Below are positions 26,641 through 35,541 of a DNA stretch of 64,000 bases, in pieces. This stretch comes from a bacterium. GTDB lineage: Bacteria > Pseudomonadota > Alphaproteobacteria > Rhodobacterales > Rhodobacteraceae. A model generated the notes under the pieces. That model was not told the DNA's origin. It saw only the letters and a list, made by a program, of their open reading frames with translations, and did not search any database. The stretch lies in the NCBI GenBank assembly GCA_016124195.1, contig WGOE01000001.1:248001-312000 (forward strand), given 5' to 3'. Each line of letters opens with the position of its first letter. Position 1 is the stretch's first letter. A program made the translations under genes and the position numbers.

Positions 26641-27174
26641 TCAGGGGGCGGGGCCGATTTCGGCGGTGACAAAAGCGGGCTTCCAGGCCGCGACGATCCT
26701 TTCGATCAGCGCCTGATGCCGGCCCGCCGTCGCCGGCACCTCGATCCGGATGTGAAAGGTCTGCGGGCGCCCCTGCGCGTCAGGAGGATTTTCCACAAGG
26801 CGGAAGCCATGGCTGGCGGTCGCCACCTCCAAGAGGCCGATCATCGCCCCGGCCGTGCCGCGCGCCCGCGACAAGGTGGCCGCTGCCACGACCAGTTCGC
26901 GCAGCGCCCCGGGGTCGATGCTGGTGGCGCGAACCTGATCGGGGTCCTTTTGCCCGAACAGCACGGGATCGAACCCCAGCCATCCGGCCAGCATCACGAC
27001 AAAGGGCTCTGGCGCGCGGCGCGGGTCGAACCAGGCGTCCAGATCGGCCAGCACGGCCTCGGACGGGGCAAGATGCGATTGCATCACCGCGAGGATGGTT
27101 TCCAGAATGCTGCCCGGGGTGATCCCGGCCTGGACCGCCTCTGGCAACAACCGCGCGATGGAGCGGAGTTCCAT
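26641..27174 (-). CDS. Phage tail protein I-like baseplate component
   Basis: 177 residues. Matches the tail protein I / baseplate wedge family common in contractile injection clusters: LRSIARLLPEAVQ start, FDPRRAPEPFVVMLAGWLGFD, and RARGTAGAMIGLLEVAT in the middle. It joins the wedge to the baseplate. The baseplate J gene ends 4 bases upstream of its start. Cytoplasmic assembly presumed. Confidence 0.85.
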   Translation of the reverse strand: MELRSIARLLPEAVQAGITPGSILETILAVMQSHLAPSEAVLADLDAWFDPRRAPEPFVVMLAGWLGFDPVLFGQKDPDQVRATSIDPGALRELVVAAATLSRARGTAGAMIGLLEVATASHGFRLVENPPDAQGRPQTFHIRIEVPATAGRHQALIERIVAAWKPAFVTAEIGPAP

Positions 27175-27178
27175 GCCC

Positions 27179-29716
27179 CTATCCCTCGGTCAACGTGTTT
27201 TCGCCAAGCACGGTCAGATCGTGCTCTCCGGCGCAGTACAGGGCATTTGGCGGCAGCGGGGCGCGGTCGGCGTAAAGCGTGCGCCCGCTGGGATCGAAGC
27301 GCGCTGTGGCAAAGGGCCGGGCATAGACGCCCTCGGCACTGGCCGCGAGGATCAGCGCCAGATCCGCCGACAGGGCGACGCCGTTCAAGGGGGCCAGCAC
27401 CTTGCGCTCTTCGGCGATGGGCAAGCCAGAGGCGAGGGCCGACGGCGTCCAGACCGGATCGGCCTCGCTCAAATCCAGCGTCATGATCCCGCCCCGGTTC
27501 GAGGCGGCGGCGATCATGCCCTTGCCGATGGCCAGCCCGGTGCAGCTGCCGCCGTTCCAGCCACGCCCGACCGCCTGCCAGCCGCCGAGATCAATGCCAT
27601 CGGCCCGCGCCTCGATGCGCAGAACACCCTCGCCATCCGCACCGCTTTCGGCGGCCAGCGTCGCGTAAAGCCACATCCTTTCGCCCTCGCGGCTGAAGTA
27701 CAGCCGGCGCACGTCGCGGCCCTCTGCCCCCGGCACGACTTCGAAACTGCCGGGCTCGCCGCTGGCACGCGAGATCAGCACACCACGCTTTTCGCGCCGG
27801 GCAATCGCGACCATCGGCACGCCAAAGGCATGACGCTGCGCCACGACGGAATAAAGCCCCTCGGTCAGGCTCTGATCCGCCTTGGCCCCGACCTGGGTGA
27901 CCAGCATCGAGACCTGCTGGCTGCCCAATTCCAGAAAATGCAGGCCCTTGCGCCCGGCATAAAGCAGGGTCGAGCGAATGCCGTTTTCCAGGCTTGCGAT
28001 ATCATAAAGCTCTTCGTCCTGCAGCGTCTCGGCGGTGGTCCAGCTTTCGCCGCCATCGGTCGAAACCTTGACCGCCCGTGTGTCAGTGGTGCGCCCCTCG
28101 GTCAGGGCCAGCAAGAGGCCCGGTCTTTCGGGGTTGGCGCGCAGGGCTTTGACATCGGCCTCTGCCTCCATCAACACGGCGGTCCAGCTTTCGCCATCGT
28201 CGAGCGAGCGGAACAGCGTGGCGCCAGAGGCCGCGTAATAGGTGCGCGGCTGGGTCGGGTCGCGCAGCAGGTCGGCGACGTTCTGGTCCGGGCCCTCGTC
28301 GATGCGGAAGGTCAGGCGTTCAGCATAGCGCACCCCCGGTTCGGCCAGGATCGCCTCGAACACATCCGAGGCGCGCAGGGTCTTGCCGAAGGGCCAGGGC
28401 CCGTTGGGGTTTAGCAGATCGTCCAGCCTTTTGCCGATGCTGGTCTTGACGGCGGCAGGGTCTTCCAGCGCGGACACAACGATCCGCGCGCTGATCGAGA
28501 CGGGACGACAGCGGGTATAGCGGGCCAGCGTGCGCACCCCGATCGGCCGGTGGCGCGCCAACGCGGCTTCGATGCGCGCGATGAGCAGCGGCGTCTGATG
28601 GGCGCGCAGCGTGGCCAGATCGGGCCTGACGCCCGGGGCAAGCTCGGGCACCACGGCGACCTCGACCAGGCCAGCTTCGCCGAAAGTCCAAAGCTCGCGC
28701 TGCGCCTGAGCCCGGGCGCGGGCGACCCCGCCGGCCATCAGCGCCACCCGTTCGAAATCGCGCGCGGTCACCGCGCTGGACAGGGCCTGCACCGCCTCGC
28801 GGCCGCGGGCGATGGCCTGATCCAGCGTCTCGCCATCCTCGCCACCGGTGGCCCAGCCCGGATTGGTCACCGTGACGCCCGGGACCGGCGTTTTCATCAC
28901 GCTCAGCGTGCCAGGCATGACATTGCCGGCCCGCCCGCCGCCGGTCATGTACCAGACGCGGATCGCCTTGGCCTTGTCCGGCACCGCCGTCAGGGTGGCC
29001 GATCCTGTGCCGCCCAGCGGGGCAAAGGTGAGTGTGCCGGTGGTGCGGTCCACCGTATAGACCCGGTCTGTTGCGGCCTGATCCAGAAACGAGGCGACCT
29101 CGCGCCAGCGCACATGCGCCGTGCCGTCGACCTCGGTCACGGTCAGGTCCGGCGTCAGCCGGGCCGCATCCTCCTCGACCACGACGATCAGTGTCGGCCG
29201 GTCGGGCAGATCGCGGATCAGCGGGCCGCGCCGCAGCCGCACGAACTGCGCCGGCAGGCCGGTGCCGATGCCGGCGGGCTCCCACAGGGTCGTTTCGGCA
29301 TGGATGGCGGTGACGGTGCCCGAGGCCACGCCCGCCGCCAGCGTCAGGTCTCCCACAGTCTGGAAAGTCACCGCATTGGCCTTGTCGGAAACCCGCGTGC
29401 CAGCCGGAACCGTCACCGCCCGCCCGGCCTGATCCTGCGGGCGCGAAAAGGCCAGCGTCACCACGGCAGCGGCCGGCGACAGCGGCGCCACGCCCAGAAG
29501 ATTCAACAGCGCCACATGCACCTTGTCCGGCACACGGTTGAGCCGGTGCAGCATGGTCTGGGTCAGAAAAGCGAAAAGTTCCAACAGGATCATGCCCGGA
29601 TCGCCCGCCGAGAAATCGGTCCAGGCCGGGCTGCGCGCCTTGATCAGGTCGCGCGCCTCGCGCATCAGGTCGTCATGGCTGCGGTCGTCCAGCCTTGGAA
29701 ATGCAAGCGGCATCAT
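27179..29716 (-). CDS. Baseplate J-like protein fused to a BNR/sialidase-like propeller
   Basis: 845 residues. Residues about 1-380 are the Afp11-type baseplate J module (WTDFSAGDPGMILLELFAFL is a hallmark; later GGVARARAQAQRE). From about 480 to 845 it has propeller-like repeats with Asp boxes SLDDGESW (near residue 503) and STDGGESW (near 552). Afp-type baseplate J proteins often carry extra domains, but a BNR-like region is uncommon. The extra domain would sit at the outer rim of the baseplate and may contact a surface or the membrane proteins of this operon. The start overlaps the gp25 stop. Confidence 0.87.
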   Translation of the reverse strand: MMPLAFPRLDDRSHDDLMREARDLIKARSPAWTDFSAGDPGMILLELFAFLTQTMLHRLNRVPDKVHVALLNLLGVAPLSPAAAVVTLAFSRPQDQAGRAVTVPAGTRVSDKANAVTFQTVGDLTLAAGVASGTVTAIHAETTLWEPAGIGTGLPAQFVRLRRGPLIRDLPDRPTLIVVVEEDAARLTPDLTVTEVDGTAHVRWREVASFLDQAATDRVYTVDRTTGTLTFAPLGGTGSATLTAVPDKAKAIRVWYMTGGGRAGNVMPGTLSVMKTPVPGVTVTNPGWATGGEDGETLDQAIARGREAVQALSSAVTARDFERVALMAGGVARARAQAQRELWTFGEAGLVEVAVVPELAPGVRPDLATLRAHQTPLLIARIEAALARHRPIGVRTLARYTRCRPVSISARIVVSALEDPAAVKTSIGKRLDDLLNPNGPWPFGKTLRASDVFEAILAEPGVRYAERLTFRIDEGPDQNVADLLRDPTQPRTYYAASGATLFRSLDDGESWTAVLMEAEADVKALRANPERPGLLLALTEGRTTDTRAVKVSTDGGESWTTAETLQDEELYDIASLENGIRSTLLYAGRKGLHFLELGSQQVSMLVTQVGAKADQSLTEGLYSVVAQRHAFGVPMVAIARREKRGVLISRASGEPGSFEVVPGAEGRDVRRLYFSREGERMWLYATLAAESGADGEGVLRIEARADGIDLGGWQAVGRGWNGGSCTGLAIGKGMIAAASNRGGIMTLDLSEADPVWTPSALASGLPIAEERKVLAPLNGVALSADLALILAASAEGVYARPFATARFDPSGRTLYADRAPLPPNALYCAGEHDLTVLGENTLTEG

Positions 29717-30153
29717 CTGCCCTCCGTCATCAGGTCGAGGCCCAGGGTCAGCGTCTCGCGGCGCTGGGTGGCGCGCACGCGGTAGTCCAGCTTGATCTCC
29801 AGCACGCTGCCCGAGGCATCCTGCGGCGCGGGCCCCGCGACCAGCCGCACCACATCGATGCGCGGCTCGAACCGGCGCAACGCCTGAGTGACGTAATGGA
29901 TCGCAAGCCCGGCCGTGGTCGCATCATTGCCGTTGAAGATCAGCCGGTTGAGCGGGCAACCATAGTCGGGCCGCATCACCCTTTCGCCCGGACGGGTGGA
30001 CAAGAGCATCACGATGGCCTGCCGAATCGCCGCATCGCCCGAAACCGTCGCGATGCCGCCCGAGGCCGTGACCTGCGGGCCAGCGGGCATGATCGCGCCC
30101 GGCTCTGCCCCCGCCCCGAGATTCAGAAACATCCAGCCGGTCGTGAGGGCCAT
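29713..30153 (-). CDS. gp25/GPW-family baseplate wedge protein
   Basis: 146 residues. Contains the gp25-like core: DAAIRQAIVMLLSTRPGERV, then MRPDYGCPLNRLIF, the conserved RP.YG signature. Forms the wedge around the spike, comparable to Afp9. Stop overlaps the baseplate J start by 4 bases; the PAAR-like gene ends 3 bases upstream of its start. Confidence 0.9.
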   Translation of the reverse strand: MALTTGWMFLNLGAGAEPGAIMPAGPQVTASGGIATVSGDAAIRQAIVMLLSTRPGERVMRPDYGCPLNRLIFNGNDATTAGLAIHYVTQALRRFEPRIDVVRLVAGPAPQDASGSVLEIKLDYRVRATQRRETLTLGLDLMTEGR

Positions 30154-30156
30154 GGC

Positions 30157-30498
30157 TCAGCCCCCGCAGGTCAAGAAATCTTGGCCGGGCCGCGCCACGC
30201 TGTAGCGCCCGGTGGCGCCGAGGCTCCAGTCCGTGCTGCCGGCCGTCTTGTCGAGGCAAAGCCTGCGCCCGCCGATCGCCACGAAGGCCGACAGGCTTTG
30301 CGGATCGATGCTGGTCGTGTGCCGGCAGGGCGGTGTCGTGGGCGTCACCATCGGACAGGCCGAGATCGTGCGCCCGAGGGGATCGTCGTCGATCAGCACC
30401 GGAACCCGGCCGACCGTCACCCAGTCCTGCTGTGCGGTCATGTTCACGACACCGCCATGGCTGCACAGCAAAAGCGCCTCTCGGGTCAGGACGAACAT
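30157..30498 (-). CDS. Small cysteine-rich PAAR-like spike-tip candidate
   Basis: 113 residues, no signal peptide. LTREALLLCSHGGVV resembles the start of PAAR-like/DUF4280 tip proteins; further cysteines at CPMVTPTTPPCRH and near the end (FLTCGG). It lies between VgrG and gp25, the place where Afp10-type tip proteins occur. Assignment rests on these motifs and position, not on a full match. Confidence 0.65.
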   Translation of the reverse strand: MFVLTREALLLCSHGGVVNMTAQQDWVTVGRVPVLIDDDPLGRTISACPMVTPTTPPCRHTTSIDPQSLSAFVAIGGRRLCLDKTAGSTDWSLGATGRYSVARPGQDFLTCGG

Positions 30499-30501
30499 CG
30501 G

Positions 30502-32001
30502 CTAGCCCCTTTCGAAGTTTATGAAGTTGGCGCGGAAGGTGATGGTGCGCCCCGGCGCCTCGATCAAAAGGTCGGTCACGGTCGCCAGACGGGCCGCGCC
30601 GGGCAACAGTTCCAGCAGGCTGCCCGCCGAGGTGGCCAGCCGCGCCGTGGCCTCGGTCGAGGACAGCTCCAGCCGCTGCCCGCCGCTGGTGCGCAGGATG
30701 AAGGGGCGCGGGCGGGTGGCGCGAAAGCCGCGCGGCAGGTCGGCCTCGCCGTAAAGCCCGCCGAGGATGATGCCCTGCGCCGGGTCGCCGTCGGGCAGCA
30801 AGACCAGCACCGTGTCGTCCACCTCTGGAAAGGCCGCGAGGCCCTTGCCGGAACCCGCGCCGGAAATCACCACCGGCAGCCAGAGCGAACCCGTCCCGCC
30901 CAGCGCGGGAAAGGCGACCCGCGCCCGGCCGTGTTGTTCGGGGTCCAGCGTATCGGTGACCACGCCCAGCGTTACCGCAGGCTGGCGCGGCCGCGGCGCC
31001 CGTCCCGGCGGGGTGGAGTCGAGTTCGGTCAGGTAGCCGATCTCGGGGTTGATGCGGTGCGTCACGACGGTCGGCACATACCGCCCGGCCACCGCCTCGG
31101 CCACGCCCTGCAAGGACACCGGCCGCCCCGGCATCAGCGCCGGATCGCCCAGCACCGTCGCCCGGATCGCGGCGGCCGCCGCCACGGCGCGGTCGAAATC
31201 GGCGGCGGCCAGCGCCTCGGCCCCGGCCTCGCCCGCGCCCTGCCGGTTCAGGCATTGGCGATACCCGCTGGCCCCTTCGTCGGGCGAGGTGTCGCGGAAT
31301 TCCTCGGCATCCTGGCGCGACAGGGTGACCGTGCGGGTCGCGGCCCGCGCCTCGGCCGCGGTCCAGGTCGCGGCGACACTGCCGCGCTGGTTGCGGTCGT
31401 TCGAGATCGTGGCCTCCAGTTCGACCAGTTCGCGCCCCAGGGTGAGGGTGATCTCCTCCCCGTCGCCATCCAGGGCCACCAGCAAGAGCGTGTCGTCGCG
31501 CAGCACCGGGTAAAGCCCGGCCTCGCCGGCCAGATCGGCCAGCAGATCGAAATCGCTCTGCTCGGTCTGGATCAGGGCGGCGCGGCGCGGCGGCGTCGTG
31601 GTGGCCCGCGCCGCAAGCCCCAGATCGGCGGCCAGCGCCTGCGCCAGATCCAGCGCCGAGACATCCTGCACAAGGCGCGGGCGAAAGGCCTTGCGCAGGC
31701 GCTGCAGCCGGTCATAGGCGCGGAGGCGAAAGCCGGGCGCGTGGCCGGGCCCGTAAAGATGCGACAGGGCGGTGATCTCGCCCTGAAACAGGATCGCGCC
31801 CATCGGCCCGGTGCCCAGCGACAGGCCGGCCCCGATCGCCATGCCGGCAAAGGGCCCGGGGTCGGCCGCGACAAAGTCGATCTCGCAGAGCGCGGGGGCC
31901 GCCAACGCCTGCCGCACGATGATGGAGGTGGCCAGCCGCGCCAGGCCTGGCTGCATCGGTCCGCCGCCGATGCTGATCTGGATTTCCCCCACCGGTGTCA
32001 T
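30502..32001 (-). CDS. VgrG-like central spike protein
   Basis: 499 residues. Gp27-like hub part (residues about 1-330) and a gp5-type OB-fold/needle part near GVVTDTLDPEQHGRARVAFPALGG and PDGDPAQGIILGGLYG. No long C-terminal effector extension: the chain ends at NFINFERG. Trimer at the tip of the tube, comparable to Afp8. Start overlaps the LysM-protein stop by 4 bases. Confidence 0.9.
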   Translation of the reverse strand: MTPVGEIQISIGGGPMQPGLARLATSIIVRQALAAPALCEIDFVAADPGPFAGMAIGAGLSLGTGPMGAILFQGEITALSHLYGPGHAPGFRLRAYDRLQRLRKAFRPRLVQDVSALDLAQALAADLGLAARATTTPPRRAALIQTEQSDFDLLADLAGEAGLYPVLRDDTLLLVALDGDGEEITLTLGRELVELEATISNDRNQRGSVAATWTAAEARAATRTVTLSRQDAEEFRDTSPDEGASGYRQCLNRQGAGEAGAEALAAADFDRAVAAAAAIRATVLGDPALMPGRPVSLQGVAEAVAGRYVPTVVTHRINPEIGYLTELDSTPPGRAPRPRQPAVTLGVVTDTLDPEQHGRARVAFPALGGTGSLWLPVVISGAGSGKGLAAFPEVDDTVLVLLPDGDPAQGIILGGLYGEADLPRGFRATRPRPFILRTSGGQRLELSSTEATARLATSAGSLLELLPGAARLATVTDLLIEAPGRTITFRANFINFERG

Positions 32002-32786
32002 GGAACCCCCATCGGAAAGTCTGGCAGAACCAAAACGCGCCCCTCCGGCGTGTTGAGGGGGTCATCGATGGCGTTGTAATCCAGCACGGCGGCAAGGGCG
32101 GCGAGGCTGCCATAATGGCCGGCCACGATCTGATCGATCCGCGGGTTCGGCATGCCGAATTCATCCGGCATCAACAGCACGCTTTGCCAGCGCGCCTCGC
32201 CATCGGCCTCGGCCGTGCCAAGCGCGGGCAATTCGAACTGCGTGGTGGCGGGCATCGGGGCGGGGGCGGCAGAGGTCTCGCCATCGATCCGGCGCAGGCG
32301 CAGCCGCAGCCAGGACCGCTGCGGCCGGCCATCCATGGCAAAACGCTCGAACTTTTCCGAGACGGCGATGACCACGCCGGGAATGTTCCAGGCGCGGCCC
32401 CAGATCATCCGCACCACGGGCGGCGCACCAAAGCCCGAGGCGCCCTCGCCGTTTTCTGCCAGGTTCCAGACCGGGCGCGTCAGGTCGCGCACATCGGGCA
32501 GCAGCAGGTCGGGCGGCGGCTGGTCGGGTGCTGCGGCCTCCGGCGCGGCTTTGCGTTTGAGGTCCTGATCCAGATCGGTGTCGAACAAAAGGTCCAGGTC
32601 AATCTCGGTGATGCCGCCGCCCGTGGCGATCAGGGGATCGTCGGACAGGGCAAGCCCGGTGATGGCGCCCGTGGCCAGCCTGCGGCTGCGCAGCCCCGCC
32701 TGGCGCCGCACGACGACCGTCTCGGGGTTGAGCAGGCACAGGATCTGCGCGCCGGTCTTTTCGACGAGGAAAGCTACCCGTTCCAT
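31998..32786 (-). CDS. LysM-domain tube/hub protein (Afp7-like)
   Basis: 262 residues. N-terminal VEKTGAQILCLLNPETVVVRRQAG resembles the LNPxx strand motif of tube-type CIS proteins; the C-terminus is LysM-like (ARWQSVLLMPDEFGMPNPRI, AALAAVLDYNAIDDPLNTPEGRVLVLP). Adapts the tube to the spike in this kind of system. It overlaps the upstream proline-rich gene by 13 bases. Confidence 0.85.
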   Translation of the reverse strand: MERVAFLVEKTGAQILCLLNPETVVVRRQAGLRSRRLATGAITGLALSDDPLIATGGGITEIDLDLLFDTDLDQDLKRKAAPEAAAPDQPPPDLLLPDVRDLTRPVWNLAENGEGASGFGAPPVVRMIWGRAWNIPGVVIAVSEKFERFAMDGRPQRSWLRLRLRRIDGETSAAPAPMPATTQFELPALGTAEADGEARWQSVLLMPDEFGMPNPRIDQIVAGHYGSLAALAAVLDYNAIDDPLNTPEGRVLVLPDFPMGVP

Positions 32787-33856
32787 GACCGTTCCACCTG
32801 GTCTTGCGCCAGCCGGGCAAGGCGGGCGCGGTCCTCGTCACGCGCTGGCGCATCGACGGATGTGGTTTCCGGCAGACTTGGCCAGCGTTCGGCGGAGGGC
32901 GCCTGCGGCCAGGCCTCGGCCCCGCCGGATCGGGTCTGGGGCGGGGGCCAGGACATGCCGCTGGTCAAGGGGTGCTGCGCCGGAGGCCGCGGCGGGATCG
33001 CCCGCGGTTCGGGCGCGGGCGGGTCGAAGACGGCAGGGCGAGGTTGCGCAGGCTCGGCTTCCGCCGGCCTTACGACGGACAGAGCCGGGGGCGGCATCAC
33101 CGCACCTGCCACCTCGGCAAAGGAATGGGCGGGGCGATCCGGCTTGCACGTCTCGTGTCCTGCCACGGGCAGCGGCTTGACGGGGGGATCGGCGGGCCGC
33201 GGAACAGGTGCGGCCGGAACCAGCCGGACGCGACCGGGCAGCGCCACGGCCAGCCGCGCTGCCGGCAGCACGGCCCTGGCCTGCGGGACAGGCAGCGACG
33301 GCGCGGCAGGAAAGGACGGCTCGGCATGAAAAGACGGCGCGGCTGGAAATGACGGAGGGACTGGAAATGACGGAGAGACTGGCGCCCTCGGCCCGGGCGT
33401 CGCAGGGAAGGCCACGACGGGCCGGCCCTTTGCCTGCCGGACGCTTTGCAAGAAGACGGCGCGCGGCCCCTCCGGTGGGGCGGAAGCTTCGAAGACCGGG
33501 GCGGAGGCACGGGTCGCCGGCGTTCCGGGCTCGGCCCCGACCACGCGCAGGTCGGACACAGGATGCGGGCGCGGGGTCGGGTCTGACGGGGGCCGAGACA
33601 GAGCCCGATCCTGCCGCTCGATCTGCCCGCCTTCCGGGTCGGGCAAGGAATGTCCCTCGTCCAGTCGTTCGGCCACATAGGCCAACCACGCCTCCGGCGC
33701 GTCGGGATAACGCGCGCGCAGGGCGGCATGGCGACGGTCGGCGACGAGGTCTGCGAAGGTTTCGGGAAGGGCCTCGGAGGGTGCCGGCTCCATCGTCGCC
33801 GCCAGCCGCCGAAGCGCCGCCGCCGCAACTTTCAGGACATGGGCCAGCACCCCCAT
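32774..33856 (-). CDS. Proline-rich hypothetical protein between tube and LysM protein
   Basis: 360 residues. Residues about 1-75 look folded (helical, then LVADRRHAALRARYPDAPEAWLAYVAERLDEGHS); the rest is proline/alanine-rich and presumably disordered, with short repeats of the type PSFPAAPSF (about residues 160-185). It has the GC-rich third positions of its neighbours, sits in a tightly packed operon (3 bases from the tube gene, 13-base overlap with the LysM gene), and is therefore real. Forward-strand open frames over the same region are shadows. No family recognised; could be an assembly linker or a cap-to-tube connector. Confidence 0.7.
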   Translation of the reverse strand: MGVLAHVLKVAAAALRRLAATMEPAPSEALPETFADLVADRRHAALRARYPDAPEAWLAYVAERLDEGHSLPDPEGGQIERQDRALSRPPSDPTPRPHPVSDLRVVGAEPGTPATRASAPVFEASAPPEGPRAVFLQSVRQAKGRPVVAFPATPGPRAPVSPSFPVPPSFPAAPSFHAEPSFPAAPSLPVPQARAVLPAARLAVALPGRVRLVPAAPVPRPADPPVKPLPVAGHETCKPDRPAHSFAEVAGAVMPPPALSVVRPAEAEPAQPRPAVFDPPAPEPRAIPPRPPAQHPLTSGMSWPPPQTRSGGAEAWPQAPSAERWPSLPETTSVDAPARDEDRARLARLAQDQVERSWNG

Positions 33857-33859
33857 CGG

Positions 33860-34318
33860 TCACGACCGCCCGACGCTGTCGAAGACCAGCTTGACCTGTT
33901 CGATGGCAATCTCGCGGCCCAGGGCGTCCAGCGACACGCCGCTCCACTCGCAGGGCCAGGCGTCGATCAGGTTCCAGCGCAGCGCCTCGTCCGCGCCATT
34001 GGGGTCGAGCACGATGATCGACACGTTGCGCCGTTCCACCCGGCCCGAGACCCCCTTGCCGAACCAGTCCCACAGGTCGGTCGACCGGGTCAGCCCGTAG
34101 CTCAGCGTCACCTCGGAATAGTCCACCGGGCCGGGGATGGCGCGCACGACCTGGCTCGTGCCGCCCTCGCGGTAACGAATGGGCTGGATGCGCGCGCCAA
34201 GCCCCGAACAGGCGGTGAAATGGCCCTCGATCAGGCCGCGGATTTCCAGCTTGAAGTTGAAATTGCGATAGGGATCGGTCATCTGACCGAGCGCTCCGCC
34301 TGCCTTTTCTTCGGCCAT
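33860..34318 (-). CDS. Inner tail tube protein
   Basis: 152 residues, gp19/Afp1-type. Typical features: DPYRNFNFKLEIRG near the start, then HFTACSGLGARIQPIRYREGG. Hexameric rings of this protein form the inner tube. It is the only tube gene in the locus, whereas Afp-type clusters often have two. Confidence 0.92.
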   Translation of the reverse strand: MAEEKAGGALGQMTDPYRNFNFKLEIRGLIEGHFTACSGLGARIQPIRYREGGTSQVVRAIPGPVDYSEVTLSYGLTRSTDLWDWFGKGVSGRVERRNVSIIVLDPNGADEALRWNLIDAWPCEWSGVSLDALGREIAIEQVKLVFDSVGRS

Positions 34319-34337
34319 CCTCGTCAGTCCCCCTCTG

Positions 34338-35537
34338 TCACGCCTGTTCGACCGCAGCGCCGGCGGCCGTCTGGCCGATCCGGAAGATCACGAATTCCGC
34401 CGGCTTGACCGGCGCGATGCCGATCAGCGTCGTCACCCGGCCAATGTCGATTTCGGCCTGCGGATTGGTTTCCTCGTCACATTTGACGAAAAAAGCCTGT
34501 TCGGGCGTGGCCCCCATCAGCGCGCCCTGCCGCCACAGGGTCGTCAGGAAAGCCTCGATGTCGCGCCGGATGCTTTTCCACAGCGTACGGTCGTTCGGCT
34601 CGAAGACCACCCAGCGCATGCTGTTTTCGATCGATTCCTCGATCATGTTGGTCAGCCGGCGCACGTTGAGGTATTTCCAGTTGCTGGCGGGCTTGGCCAG
34701 CGTGCGGGCGCCCCAGACCAGGATGCCATCGGTGGCAAAAGAGCGGATCACGTTGATGCCGGCGGGATAGATCAGCTCTTGTTCGGCCCGGCCGACCGAT
34801 TGAGTGACCCCCAGCGCGCCGTAGATCGCGGTATTGGCCGGCGCCTTGTGCACGCCGCGCTGCGTGTCGATGCGCGCGCAGATGCCCGCGATATGGCCCG
34901 AGGGCGCGACATCCACGCGCGCCGTGCCCGACAGCGCATCCTGGGCACGGATCCACGGGAAATAAACCGCGCCATAGCCGCGTTCGGAGGGCGGAGGGCG
35001 CAGGCCGGGCTTCTTGCCCTTGCCGGCCTCTTCGCCATCGACCATCACCCGGGTCAGTTGTTCGGCGTCATCGACCCGCGCCGGCCCGTCCAGAATGGCC
35101 ACCCGGTCGCCCAGACCCTCGGCCGATCGCAAGAGCGCCTGATAGCTTGCGGCATCGGTACGGCCGGGTGCTGCGATCATCGCGATTTCGTCGATGGCGC
35201 CCAGCAGGTCCAGATCGGTGCCCGGCGCGCCCAACGGGCGATCCGCCGGCCCGTTGCTGACATAGCAGCGCCGCCCGCCGTTCAGGAAAAACCCGTGGAC
35301 GGCATTGGCCAATGGATTGCCGGCTGGGACGGCAGGGCCATCGGGCCGCATGACGCCCTGCACGAAGATGCGGACGAATTCCGAGAAATTGTTGACCGCC
35401 ACCGCCTCGTTCGGTCGGGCCGCGGCATCGGGCGCCGTGCCGATGAAGCCCGCGACCGAGGTTCCGACCGCCTGGATCGGTCGGGCCCCGCTGTCGATTT
35501 CCTCGATATAGACCCCTGGGCTGGTGTAGTCCGGCAT
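34338..35537 (-). CDS. Contractile tail sheath protein
   Basis: 399 residues from the ATG at 35537 (MPDYTSPGVYIEEIDSGARP is the universal sheath start). C-terminal FRIGQTAAGAAV tail and VFEPNDRTLWKSIRRDIEAFL are the conserved handshake region. Length is at the short end for sheath proteins. The only sheath gene in the locus; many extracellular contractile injection systems carry two or three. An upstream in-frame start at 35609 would add residues unlike any sheath. Confidence 0.93.
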   Translation of the reverse strand: MPDYTSPGVYIEEIDSGARPIQAVGTSVAGFIGTAPDAAARPNEAVAVNNFSEFVRIFVQGVMRPDGPAVPAGNPLANAVHGFFLNGGRRCYVSNGPADRPLGAPGTDLDLLGAIDEIAMIAAPGRTDAASYQALLRSAEGLGDRVAILDGPARVDDAEQLTRVMVDGEEAGKGKKPGLRPPPSERGYGAVYFPWIRAQDALSGTARVDVAPSGHIAGICARIDTQRGVHKAPANTAIYGALGVTQSVGRAEQELIYPAGINVIRSFATDGILVWGARTLAKPASNWKYLNVRRLTNMIEESIENSMRWVVFEPNDRTLWKSIRRDIEAFLTTLWRQGALMGATPEQAFFVKCDEETNPQAEIDIGRVTTLIGIAPVKPAEFVIFRIGQTAAGAAVEQA

Positions 35538-35541
35538 GTGC

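Noticed and set aside
31995-33894. Long forward-strand open frames over the proline-rich protein
   Set aside because: The reverse-strand gene fits the packed operon with overlaps to both neighbours; the forward frames have no RBS or context.
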